DNA from: an archaeon
GTDB taxonomy: Archaea > Nanobdellota > Nanobdellia > Pacearchaeales > GW2011-AR1
DNA length: 9,050 nucleotides
Assembly (NCBI GenBank): GCA_030593225.1
Contig: JAUVHP010000045.1
Span: 1-9,050, forward strand
Reading direction: 5' to 3'
This document shows, piece by piece, positions 1 through 5,982 of the stretch. Both the position numbers and the translations under genes were made by a program. Below the pieces are notes generated by a model. It searched no databases. It had not been told where the DNA came from and saw only the letters and a list, made by a program, of their open reading frames with translations. Each line of letters opens with the position of its first letter. The first letter of the stretch is position 1.

Positions 1-768
1 TGTATTTTCATCTAAACCTGTTTTTCTTTTTAACTCACTTAAACTATGTTGCATTAAATCTTTAGCCAAAACAATTTTTGCCATAAACAATTTTTCTTTA
101 ACTGGATTTGAAATAGTTTTGTAAATTGTAACAGGATATAATCCTTTATCTTCAATAAGTTCTTGCAAATTGCCTTTTGAAGGATAAGACCAACTAATTA
201 TTTTTTGCCCAACTCCTTTGCTATAAGCAATTGCCCTTGAAGTGCATTTTGTATTTGTAATTAACCATGGCTCGTCAATCTTGTTTTGAGGATTAGATTT
301 AATATCTAAAAATCTCGCATAAGTGTATAAAGCGACTTTTGTTTTTGTATATATTCCAAGACGATTATGATATTTTGCTTCAATCATATAAACTTTTTCT
401 TTTTCAGCAATAATATCAATCTCTTGCGTAACAGTTTTTCCCTTAAGTTCAACACCCACTTTTGTTTTATATCCATAATGTTGTAAAATTTGTGCAAGAT
501 ATTCTTCAAACAAAAACCCGTGCGGACCAAGATTCATAATAGCTCTTTTCAAATCATATCTAGCAGCAATCTCTGGTTTTAATTTTAATAAATTCAATGT
601 TTGATTAAGAATTTGTTTTGTTGTAGTCCCAGATTTAACTTTTTTACTAATTTTTGAAGCAACATTTTTTGCTAATTCATTTGTTGCCCCTGCTTTAACA
701 ATTGTTTTTTCAATTTTACTTTTGTTAAACTTTTCAGAAATTCCAGAAGCTTTAATTATTTTCACCAC
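1..768 (-). CDS. ATP-cone domain plus PD-(D/E)XK restriction-endonuclease-like protein (C-terminus cut off by window edge)
   Basis: I read 256 codons on the minus strand before the window ends. Residues 1-75 resemble an ATP-cone nucleotide-binding domain (VVKIIKASG start, KSKIEKTIVKAG helix). The following segment (GPHGFLFEEYLAQIL, about 81-95) leads into a nuclease core with Asp118 in EIDII, and Glu130 and Lys132 in IEAKYHN, which is the PD-(D/E)XK arrangement. After it come ALYTYARFLDI and a long Lys-rich helical part. The combination is known in bacteria and archaea and is usually annotated as an ATP-cone restriction endonuclease; no specific substrate is established. No ATG is available: the frame is closed by TAG at 808-810, and the first initiator is a tandem GTG GTG at 763-768, exactly where ATP-cone homology starts. 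A TATA-like TTTAAAT 28 nt upstream supports a leaderless GTG start. No methylase lies beside it, so a housekeeping or repair role is as likely as restriction. Confidence 0.85.
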   Translation of the reverse strand, partial: MVKIIKASGISEKFNKSKIEKTIVKAGATNELAKNVASKISKKVKSGTTTKQILNQTLNLLKLKPEIAARYDLKRAIMNLGPHGFLFEEYLAQILQHYGYKTKVGVELKGKTVTQEIDIIAEKEKVYMIEAKYHNRLGIYTKTKVALYTYARFLDIKSNPQNKIDEPWLITNTKCTSRAIAYSKGVGQKIISWSYPSKGNLQELIEDKGLYPVTIYKTISNPVKEKLFMAKIVLAKDLMQHSLSELKRKTGLDENT

Positions 769-792
769 TTTATTAATAAAAGAGTGAGAAGA

Positions 793-799
793 ATTTAAA
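793..799 (-). promoter_or_regulatory. TATA-like box for the ATP-cone nuclease gene
   Basis: TTTAAAT on the minus strand is centred about 28 nt before the GTG at 768, the archaeal spacing for a leaderless transcript. It is the main reason, with the domain boundary, to prefer this GTG start. Confidence 0.45.
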
Positions 800-846
800 C
801 TTTGCCCCTAGTAAATATTTTTGAAACTAAAGTAATCATTTTAGAA

Positions 847-978
847 TTATTTCTTTTTTTGATTAAGAAGTTTGTTCTGACTTTTTCGTAAACTTGAATC
901 CCAAATTGCTCTATCTTTTTGACAATCGCAATTAAATCCTGCTGTTTCTTTTCCACAATTTAAACATCTGTATACCAT
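847..978 (-). CDS. Small zinc-finger-like protein, 43 aa
   Basis: The ATG at 976-978 opens a 43-codon frame ending in TAA at 847-849. The protein begins MVYRCLNCGKE and has a CxxC pair (Cys5, Cys8) followed by a CDC pair (Cys17, Cys19), so four cysteines in the first 20 residues could bind one zinc. The remainder is basic and helical (KSQNKLLNQKKK). A TTTATAAA box 28 nt upstream of the ATG fits a leaderless transcript, which makes this short frame credible. It sits directly upstream of the ATP-cone nuclease on the same strand. Small zinc ribbons of this kind are common in archaea, mostly of unknown role. I cannot assign a function; nucleic-acid or protein binding is only a guess. Confidence 0.7.
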   Translation of the reverse strand: MVYRCLNCGKETAGFNCDCQKDRAIWDSSLRKSQNKLLNQKKK

Positions 979-1002
979 CTTAATAATTATAAGAAATTAT
1001 CC

Positions 1003-1010
1003 TTTATAAA
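1003..1010 (-). promoter_or_regulatory. TATA box for the 43-aa zinc-finger gene
   Basis: TTTATAAA on the minus strand, followed by AGGATAA, is centred 28 nt before the ATG at 978. A weak 5-bp inverted repeat (TCACT at 1022-1026, AGTGA at 1037-1041) lies just upstream of it. The rest of 1042-1140 is AT-rich with no other signal I can support. Confidence 0.55.
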
Positions 1011-1140
1011 ACTTTAGTTTGTCACTACTTTGTAAAAGTGATTTCCATAAACAAATTAATTCTTTTTTGACTTATAGATTGATAGCTTTTATTTTTCAAT
1101 AAAATTTTTAGAAATAAAATTACTAAAAAAAGTTTAATTT

Positions 1141-1186
1141 TGTTTAAAATAAAAATGGAAGAATTAAACCGAAGTTCAATTCTTCC
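1141..1186 (-). terminator. Possible terminator: last UUCG hairpin followed by a T-rich tract
   Basis: On the minus strand the 13-bp hairpin at 1157-1186 is followed at once by ATTTTTATTTT (1146-1156). A stable stem plus a U-rich run resembles an intrinsic terminator. Archaeal termination depends mainly on U-rich tracts, so the hairpin may protect the RNA end rather than cause release. Confidence 0.4.
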
Positions 1187-1224
1187 AACAACTGACCGAA
1201 GTCAGAAGGCCTAACCGAAGTTAG
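1157..1224 (-). ncRNA. Three tandem hairpins with C(UUCG)G tetraloops; structured 3' UTR or small RNA
   Basis: Read on the minus strand there are three consecutive hairpins: CUAAC-UUCG-GUUAG (1224-1211), CUGAC-UUCG-GUCAG (1205-1192) and a 13-bp one beginning GGAAGAAUUGAAC (1186-1157). Each loop is closed by C-G, giving the exceptionally stable cUUCGg tetraloop. The long stem is complete only on the minus strand, where one pair is G-U (1177/1166); on the plus strand it would be an A-C mismatch. That, the UUCG loops and the following U-rich tract argue for minus-strand transcription. The spacers are only 6 and 5 nt. A weaker fourth hairpin without UUCG (1232-1249) precedes the set. The array lies after the coiled-coil gene (and a possible small ORF), so it could be its 3' UTR or an independent small RNA. 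Confidence 0.6.
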
Positions 1225-1248
1225 ACAATTTAACTAGTAAAACTTAGT

Positions 1249-1377
1249 TTAAATAACTTTTTGTTTTAAAATTTCAGGAACCAAAAATATTTTTGAATCT
1301 AATTGCTTAAACTCGTAAAAATTATTTATAAAATTTACATGTTTTAACCACTGCGAATAATCAAACCACTTCAACAT
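1249..1377 (-). CDS. Possible 42-aa ORF overlapping the end of the coiled-coil gene
   Basis: The ATG at 1375-1377 lies inside the last codons of the 391-residue gene, directly after an out-of-frame TGA (TGAATG), and the frame runs to TAA at 1249-1251. The product starts MLKWFDYSQWLKHV and ends in EILKQKVI, with two Trp and several aromatic residues, which looks more like protein than random AT-rich sequence. The 17-nt overlap would allow translational coupling to the upstream gene. Alternatively it is a C-terminal extension of the upstream protein separated by a frameshift, or chance. I do not recognise it. Confidence 0.35.
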   Translation of the reverse strand: MLKWFDYSQWLKHVNFINNFYEFKQLDSKIFLVPEILKQKVI

Positions 1378-2536
1378 TCATTTTACCAAGTTTTTGTTTT
1401 AGTGAATCAATTAATTCTTTGTTATTTAATCTAAGTTTTTCATCTCTTTTTTCTTCTTTAATATTTTCAATTTTCAAAGCATCAATTTCAAAGCAAATTT
1501 CTTTTATATTGGAATTTACTTTTTGAGTTTCATCTTCTTTAATTTTCATTTCATAATTTGAGATTTCTTCTTTTTTAATTCTAATTAAATTTACTTTTTC
1601 TAAAATTATATTATTATTTAATTTAGCTTCATCTAACAAATCCATTATCATTTTTCCATTATCTCTTTCAAAATTTATTTGAAAATATTCTCTATGGTCT
1701 TTAACGATTTTCATTTGCTCTGGGTTTATGTGAAAGAAATTAGCTAATGCCTTAAAATCAAGAAGTTGCTTTAATTCTGAAATATTTTTTTTTGATTCTT
1801 CCTTAAGAGATTCAACTTTTTTTTGTTTAGTTAGGTTCTCTAAATAATCAGGACTAATCTTAATTTCATCTAAATTTTGTTTTAAAGTTTTATTTTCTTT
1901 TTCTTTCTCAATTATTTTTTTATTTAAATTTGATCTTTTTTCACTAATCCCTTCGAGAGTTTTGCTGATTGAATTAATTGCATTTAACTTTTCTTTAATT
2001 ATCAAAAGATTCTTAAAAGAATCTACAATCTGTTTATTTTCATCAAAAATTTTCAATAAATCTTTAGAAAAGATTTTCAGATTTTCTTTTATACTTGCCA
2101 TTTCTTTTCCAATTAAAATTGTAGTTCTTTCATAATTTTTAAACGAGCTTTTATTAAATTCAAAAAAAATCTTATTTATTTTTTCAATAAATTTTTCTAA
2201 TTTATGTTCTTTTAAATTATCCAATCTTTCAATTAATTCTTTCACAGACTCTATATATTTTTTCCTGCTATTAATTACAATATTTTTAATTCTGTCTTTT
2301 TCTTTTTTTGCCCCAACATCAAAATCTTCCAAAATTGTTATTTTCTCTCCAAAGTCCTTAATAAAATTCTTAATTTTCTCCTCAACTAAAACTAAAATTT
2401 CTTTTTCTTTAGATTCATTTTCTTTTATTTTCTTTTCAGTCCAATTTCCAATTTCAGAAAAAGCCAATTTTTCTATAACAATTTCCTCAACTTTATTTTC
2501 CTCAACTATTTTTTTAAAAAAATTAAATATTCCCAT
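1361..2536 (-). CDS. Coiled-coil protein, 391 aa, function unknown
   Basis: This is a very Lys/Glu/Asn/Ile-rich protein of 391 residues, predicted almost entirely helical. Long heptad-like stretches run from about 80-125, 145-260 and 305-385. One more globular patch around 260-304 (FKALANFFH, then a Phe- and Met-rich segment) interrupts the coiled coil. An N-terminal amphipathic start (MGIFNFFKKI) could touch membrane, but there is no transmembrane helix or signal peptide. No Walker motifs or zinc hooks are visible, so this is not an SMC/Rad50 ATPase, although database searches may name it SbcC-like through coiled-coil similarity. A TTTAATAAAT box about 28 nt upstream suggests its own leaderless promoter, even though the GIY-YIG gene ends only 37 nt upstream. 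Scaffold or structural roles are possible; I cannot assign one. Confidence 0.75.
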   Translation of the reverse strand: MGIFNFFKKIVEENKVEEIVIEKLAFSEIGNWTEKKIKENESKEKEILVLVEEKIKNFIKDFGEKITILEDFDVGAKKEKDRIKNIVINSRKKYIESVKELIERLDNLKEHKLEKFIEKINKIFFEFNKSSFKNYERTTILIGKEMASIKENLKIFSKDLLKIFDENKQIVDSFKNLLIIKEKLNAINSISKTLEGISEKRSNLNKKIIEKEKENKTLKQNLDEIKISPDYLENLTKQKKVESLKEESKKNISELKQLLDFKALANFFHINPEQMKIVKDHREYFQINFERDNGKMIMDLLDEAKLNNNIILEKVNLIRIKKEEISNYEMKIKEDETQKVNSNIKEICFEIDALKIENIKEEKRDEKLRLNNKELIDSLKQKLGKMNVEVV

Positions 2537-2559
2537 ATTATTTTATCTAGAAATTATTA

Positions 2560-2570
2560 TTTATTAAATT
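2560..2570 (-). promoter_or_regulatory. TATA-like box for the coiled-coil gene
   Basis: An AATTTAATAAA stretch on the minus strand, in the 37-nt gap after the GIY-YIG gene, is centred about 28 nt before the ATG at 2536. The whole gap is AT-rich, so chance is not excluded. Confidence 0.35.
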
Positions 2571-2573
2571 ATC

Positions 2574-2828
2574 TTACTTAAACCAACTTAATTTTTTATT
2601 TCGAGGTAATTGTTTTATTGCATATTCGCATTTGTGAGCATCAGATTTATTTTTGCAGGATTTAGCTAGGAGCAATTTTTTAAAACCTTTTCCACAAACA
2701 CACTTGCTTCCTTTTCCTTTTGCGTGTGTTTTCATTCTTTTATCGACGTCATTAGTCACACCAGTATAATAAGAACTATCTTCACATTCAAGAATATAAA
2801 CAAACCATTTCTTTTTTATTTTTACCAT
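2574..2828 (-). CDS. GIY-YIG nuclease-fold protein (UPF0213/YhbQ-like), 84 aa
   Basis: The 84 residues are a stand-alone GIY-YIG domain of the usual length for the short UPF0213/YhbQ-like group. The first half-motif is WFVYILEC (residues 8-15), the second is YYTGVTND (20-27). Arg31 and His35 sit in DKRMKTH and the catalytic-type Glu68 is in KCEYAIKQL. Two extra cysteines in a CVCGKG turn (43 and 45) and Cys58/Cys67 are additional features. GIY-YIG proteins cut DNA or bind nucleic acid in repair, recombination or mobile introns; the short free-standing forms are poorly characterised. With no intron or phage gene nearby, a chromosomal housekeeping role is more likely than homing. It is divergent from the RNA helicase across a 118-bp region and may share control with it. 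Confidence 0.85.
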   Translation of the reverse strand: MVKIKKKWFVYILECEDSSYYTGVTNDVDKRMKTHAKGKGSKCVCGKGFKKLLLAKSCKNKSDAHKCEYAIKQLPRNKKLSWFK

Positions 2829-2863
2829 ATCAATACCCTTATAAACTAATAATCTTCCTAATT

Positions 2864-2872
2864 CTTATATGT
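2864..2872. promoter_or_regulatory. Possible shared TATA element between GIY-YIG and helicase genes
   Basis: CTTATATG (plus) is CATATAAG (minus), a TATA-like sequence readable in both directions. For the minus gene it would give a leader of roughly 14 nt. For the helicase it would give a leader of about 55 nt that contains the 2881-2916 hairpin. Neither start codon has a TATA box at the leaderless distance of 25 nt. Confidence 0.3.
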
Positions 2873-2880
2873 TGGTAAGT

Positions 2881-2916
2881 CCTTGAACATCACGTTGCAA
2901 AGGGCTTGTGTTCAGG
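2881..2916 (+). promoter_or_regulatory. Hairpin in the 5' leader of the RNA helicase gene
   Basis: CCTTGAACA (2881-2889) pairs with TGTTCAGG (2909-2916) as an 8-bp stem with one bulged T and a 19-nt loop. It lies 30 nt before the helicase start. RNA helicase mRNAs are often autoregulated through structured leaders, including cold-responsive ones, so this is a candidate control element; function is inference. Confidence 0.4.
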
Positions 2917-2946
2917 ATGAATTCTTGATAATAATATATTAAACAA

Positions 2947-4296
2947 ATGAAAACATTTGAAGAACTCGGCTTAAGTCGTGAGTTTGTGTCTATACTTGAG
3001 AAAGATGGCATTGTAACTCCGTCGGAAATTCAGGAAAAAACAATTCCTTTAGTTTTGACTGGAAAAGATGTCGTCGGTGGTTCTGCTACAGGTTCTGGAA
3101 AGACCCTTGCGTTTGCTTCAGGTATTATTGAAAATTTAGAAAGAGATGGAAAAGTTCAGGCATTGATTTTAACACCAACAAGAGAACTTGCTGAGCAGGT
3201 TGCAAATACAATTGTAAAATTTTCATATCATAAAAAGTTAAAGATTTTGCCGGTTTATGGAGGTGTTAATATTGAGAATCAAATTAGACGTTTAAGAAAC
3301 ACAGATGTTGTGGTCGGAACACCAGGCAGGATTTTAGACCATCTAAAAAGAAGAACCTTGCATTTAGATAAAATTAAATTCCTTGTTTTAGACGAAGTAG
3401 ATAGAATGTTTGATATGGGATTTAAAAGAGATGTTGAATTAATTTTAAATCAATGTCCTAAAAAACGTCAGACAATGCTTTTTTCTGCAACAATATCTTC
3501 GGCAATAGAACCTTTGGCTAAAAAGCACACACAAAATCCTGTAGAAATTTCTGTTGAGTCATACATAGACACGTCAAAACTAAAACAAGTTTATTACGAT
3601 GTTCCCGACGGTTTGAAGTTCTCTTTATTTGTTTATCTGTTAAAAAAAGAAAAAGTCCAATTAGTTATGGTCTTCTGTGGCACTCGAAGAAATGTTGATT
3701 TTGTAACCAATAATTTAATTAATCTTGGAATTAATGCAAAGGCAATTCACGGCGGACTGAACCAAAATAAAAGAAGTCGGGTTTTGCAAGAGTTTAATTC
3801 TAAGGGTGGTGTGAATGTTTTGGTGTGCACAGACGTTGCAGCGAGGGGACTTGATATTCAAGCAGTAAGCCATGTTTATAATTATGATTTGCCAAAATTG
3901 AGCGATGATTATATTCACAGAATCGGGAGAACTGCACGAGCAGGAAAAGAAGGAGTTGCAATAAGTATTTTAGCAAGTAGAGATTATGATAATTTCAATA
4001 ATATTTTAAGAGATGAAAAATTAAAAATAGAGCAAGTTGAAGTTCCACGAATTGAAAAAGTAAATATTATTGTTGATTCTGGAAATCAGCGTAGAGGTTC
4101 TGATTCACGCAGAAGAGATTCAAGTAGAGGAAGAAGTGATGGAAGAAATCAGAGGCCTGAAGTTAGATATCGGAAATCAGGTGTCAGAAGTCAGGGGGGA
4201 AGTTATAGTCATGGAAAATCAAATTATAGAGGAAGAAATACAAAAGGAAATGTAAAGCAAAGTAATTTTAAAAGAAATAGTTGGAGTAGACGATAG
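2947..4296 (+). CDS. DEAD-box family ATP-dependent RNA helicase with Arg-rich C-terminal tail
   Basis: The 449-residue protein has the full superfamily 2 helicase set in order: Q-motif region with Gln29, motif I ATGSGKT (47-53), Ia PTRELA (77-82), GG (105-106), Ib TPGR (125-128), motif II DEVD (149-152), III SAT (180-182), IV VFCGT (242-246), V with CTDVAARGLDI (294-304) and VI HRIGRTAR (324-331). It would unwind or remodel RNA duplexes with ATP, for example in ribosome assembly, mRNA decay or cold adaptation. Motif II reads DEVD rather than DEAD; the catalytic Asp-Glu and final Asp are kept. From about residue 380 the tail is disordered and rich in Arg, Ser, Gly and Asn (RRGSDSRRR, SRGRSDGR), typical of nonspecific RNA binding. 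The ATG has no strong Shine-Dalgarno and a hairpin-containing leader. It ends 8 bp from a convergent gene. Confidence 0.95.
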   Translation: MKTFEELGLSREFVSILEKDGIVTPSEIQEKTIPLVLTGKDVVGGSATGSGKTLAFASGIIENLERDGKVQALILTPTRELAEQVANTIVKFSYHKKLKILPVYGGVNIENQIRRLRNTDVVVGTPGRILDHLKRRTLHLDKIKFLVLDEVDRMFDMGFKRDVELILNQCPKKRQTMLFSATISSAIEPLAKKHTQNPVEISVESYIDTSKLKQVYYDVPDGLKFSLFVYLLKKEKVQLVMVFCGTRRNVDFVTNNLINLGINAKAIHGGLNQNKRSRVLQEFNSKGGVNVLVCTDVAARGLDIQAVSHVYNYDLPKLSDDYIHRIGRTARAGKEGVAISILASRDYDNFNNILRDEKLKIEQVEVPRIEKVNIIVDSGNQRRGSDSRRRDSSRGRSDGRNQRPEVRYRKSGVRSQGGSYSHGKSNYRGRNTKGNVKQSNFKRNSWSRR

Positions 4297-4304
4297 ATTA
4301 GAAA

Positions 4305-4463
4305 TTATTTTTTTCTATCAATTTCTTCCTGTCTTTTTTTGCTAGCTTCTCTAATTTTTTTCAAAGCAATCTTTTGCTCTAGAGTCATCGGCTTTTTACC
4401 ACGAATCATTTTCTTCTTCATTTTTTCGTGTCGATTTTTTTTTGTTCTTTTTCTTGTTGCCAT
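4305..4463 (-). CDS. Small highly basic protein, 52 aa
   Basis: The product starts MATRKRTKKNRHEKMKKK and ends KKRQEEIDRKK, with more than a third Lys/Arg and no cysteines or membrane segment. It is probably one or two charged helices. The frame stays open upstream to an ATG at 4574, but I chose the inner ATG at 4461-4463 because a strong TATA box (CTTATATATA) lies about 26 nt before it and the upstream part has a different, hydrophobic composition. It converges on the helicase gene with an 8-bp gap. The charge suggests RNA, DNA or ribosome association; I recognise no specific family. Confidence 0.6.
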   Translation of the reverse strand: MATRKRTKKNRHEKMKKKMIRGKKPMTLEQKIALKKIREASKKRQEEIDRKK

Positions 4464-4484
4464 GCAAAAATTATAATTTTTTGA

Positions 4485-4494
4485 GTATATATAA
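4485..4494 (-). promoter_or_regulatory. TATA box for the 52-aa basic protein gene
   Basis: TTATATATAC on the minus strand is centred about 26 nt before the ATG at 4463. It decides the start of that gene in favour of the inner ATG and a leaderless mRNA. Confidence 0.6.
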
Positions 4495-4554
4495 GTTTTG
4501 AAAAGAAATGTCTTAATCAGAATGGCTTGGGGGTTGAATCTCTTTTGACGCTCT

Positions 4555-4689
4555 TTATTTAATATGATTAACAAAAGGGTTCGAAGTTTTTATAATTTTC
4601 TTAATTATTATTAAAACCATTCCAATAATAATTATCCAAGTTCAATTAATCTTTTTGTCTTTATTTTTAGTCATTTTTACCTGCCTCAT
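4555..4689 (-). pseudogene. Possible small membrane ORF interrupted by an in-frame TGA
   Basis: From ATG at 4687-4689 a frame reads MRQVKMTKNKDKKIN, then TGA (4642-4644), then TWIIIIGMVLIIIKK and about 13 more residues to TAA at 4555-4557. Together this resembles a one-helix membrane peptide: basic N-terminus, hydrophobic helix, basic flank. Other genes here use TGA as stop (1361-1363), so recoding is unlikely. The hydrophobic run could be an artefact of ATT/ATA-rich sequence. Broken gene, sequencing error or chance cannot be told apart. Apart from this, 4495-4705 shows nothing I can support. Confidence 0.2.
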
Positions 4690-4705
4690 ATAAGTGGCAT
4701 TTCTA

Positions 4706-4714
4706 TTTTAAATA
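4706..4714 (+). promoter_or_regulatory. TATA box for the winged-helix regulator
   Basis: TTTTAAATA is centred about 23 nt before ATG 4733. It sets the likely start of that gene; an upstream TTG at 4715 would lie almost on top of the box. Confidence 0.5.
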
Positions 4715-4732
4715 TTGCGGTCTATATGTAGC

Positions 4733-4954
4733 ATGTCGGAAAGAAGAAGACCTTTAGAAATAAAAAAGAAAATTATCCAATTATTAAAAAGTGGTGAGAT
4801 GTCATTGAGGCAATTGGAAAGCAAAGCGAATACAAGTAATCGAACAATAAAAAATCATTTAGAAGAATTAGAATATTTCAGAAAAATAATTCTTATTAAA
4901 CATGCTAAAAATTCCAAAAACGGAAGACCTTATACAACGGTTAGGCTAAAGTAA
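4733..4954 (+). CDS. Winged helix-turn-helix DNA-binding protein, 73 aa
   Basis: From ATG 4733 the protein is 73 residues and is essentially one winged-helix domain. A first helix (PLEIKKKIIQLLKSGEM) is followed by a helix-turn-helix (LRQLESKANTSNRTIKNHLEELE) and a beta wing with KNGRPYTTVRL. The recognition helix is probably NRTIKNHLEELE. Single-domain wHTH proteins of this size are frequent archaeal transcription regulators that bind as dimers; the target is unknown. An upstream in-frame TTG at 4715 would add six residues, but it overlaps the TATA region, so the ATG is preferred and the mRNA would be leaderless. The stop codon directly abuts the stop of the convergent membrane protein gene (TAATTA), so transcripts of the two must overlap. 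The neighbouring membrane protein or divergent region could be its target; that is speculation. Confidence 0.8.
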   Translation: MSERRRPLEIKKKIIQLLKSGEMSLRQLESKANTSNRTIKNHLEELEYFRKIILIKHAKNSKNGRPYTTVRLK

Positions 4955-5908
4955 TTACTCCCATATATCTTTAAAATTTTTAATAGAAGCTATTGTAGAA
5001 AAAATAAGTATGGAAATAGCAGTCATAAACAATAGAAAAGATTTTTCTTTTTTATCATAATATTCGTGTTCTTGAATTATTCTAGAGGGGTTTATTCGCA
5101 ATTCATTAGTTTGAATTAGACTTTTAGATTCATTAAGAAAATAAAATCTTGTTATACTTTGTTCATATTCTTTAGTTATATCGATACCAATATTCCAATA
5201 TTGTTCCAAATTATTTATTTGGTCTTCATATTGAAGAGAACCCTTTGGTTCTTGTGAATTATTTTGATAAGAATAGGTTGTTTCAATAAAGTTCAGATAA
5301 GAATTGTATCCTTTAGAGTAATTAACTACGATATTACAAATTATTTTTTTATTTATTATAAAATCTCTTTCTCCCCGTTCATTATGGCAATTTATATGTA
5401 TTGGATTAAGAGTATTTTCAATCAATAACTTTTGAGAGTCAACCTTAGAAACCATTGGTAAATATCCTTCGAGTGGCAAAGGATAACTGGTATAAGCATT
5501 ATATAATGAGAAAATAAGTAAAAACATAGTTAGAGTAAATGAAATTGTGATAATTACCCAGAGATTCATTCTTTTGAAAAATATTTTTATTCCACTGAAA
5601 CTTATGTATCTTATAAAATAATATTTAATAAAAATTAAGGGAATGAAGATTAAACTAAATGTAATTATAAAAAGATAAGGTTTTACTTTAAAATCATTTA
5701 AGAAATCTCTATTAAAAAAATCCAAGAGACCGAGATACGCGAAAATTGGGAACGCTATAAAATATATAATCATAAATAAATTTATAAAAAAAATTTTATG
5801 ATTGGAAAGCCATTTTAATGGTTTTTCGATTGGATTTGGTAATGGAATTTCTTTAGATAAAAGAGTATTTAGTCTATCCGATTTCTTAAAAAATGAATCC
5901 ATGAACAT
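4955..5908 (-). CDS. Four-helix membrane protein with a large extracytoplasmic domain, 317 aa
   Basis: Hydrophobic segments at about residues 39-62, 77-99, 116-138 and 289-309 predict four transmembrane helices. Between helices 3 and 4 lies a soluble domain of about 150 residues (139-287), rich in Asn, Tyr and Ser, with several N-x-S/T sequons and two cysteines (174 and 191). With the short basic N-terminus (FFKKSDR) inside, this domain would be outside the cell. The sequence ends KNFKDIWE in the cytoplasm. I recognise no family; it may be a surface or envelope protein typical of DPANN archaea. Two starts are possible, ATG 5908 or ATG 5902 (M3). A TATA-like TAAAAATATT at 5921-5930 fits the second slightly better. 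It is convergent with the wHTH gene without any gap. Confidence 0.7.
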   Translation of the reverse strand: MFMDSFFKKSDRLNTLLSKEIPLPNPIEKPLKWLSNHKIFFINLFMIIYFIAFPIFAYLGLLDFFNRDFLNDFKVKPYLFIITFSLIFIPLIFIKYYFIRYISFSGIKIFFKRMNLWVIITISFTLTMFLLIFSLYNAYTSYPLPLEGYLPMVSKVDSQKLLIENTLNPIHINCHNERGERDFIINKKIICNIVVNYSKGYNSYLNFIETTYSYQNNSQEPKGSLQYEDQINNLEQYWNIGIDITKEYEQSITRFYFLNESKSLIQTNELRINPSRIIQEHEYYDKKEKSFLLFMTAISILIFSTIASIKNFKDIWE

Positions 5909-5982
5909 ATAAAATAAATCAATATTTTTAATGTTTTAGTAAAAATAGAAGATATAATAAAGTGAAGGATTGGTTGAAGAGG

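Noticed and set aside
1..768. Restriction-modification system
   Set aside because: The nuclease has an ATP-cone and no methyltransferase or specificity gene is adjacent within the visible sequence; a restriction role is not supported.
1157..1224. CRISPR-like repeats based on the recurring ACCGAAGT core
   Set aside because: The shared core is only the hairpin loop and closing pairs, the spacing is about 20-30 nt without unique spacers, and no cas genes are nearby.
3715..3918. 67-codon open frame on the minus strand inside the helicase
   Set aside because: It is antisense to motifs IV-VI of the helicase, which are clearly the coding sense; the Cys/Ile-rich product has no features of its own.
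4070..4255. 61-codon plus-strand frame within the helicase tail
   Set aside because: It is the alternative frame of the Arg/Gly/Ser-rich tail; repetitive codons there leave other frames open.
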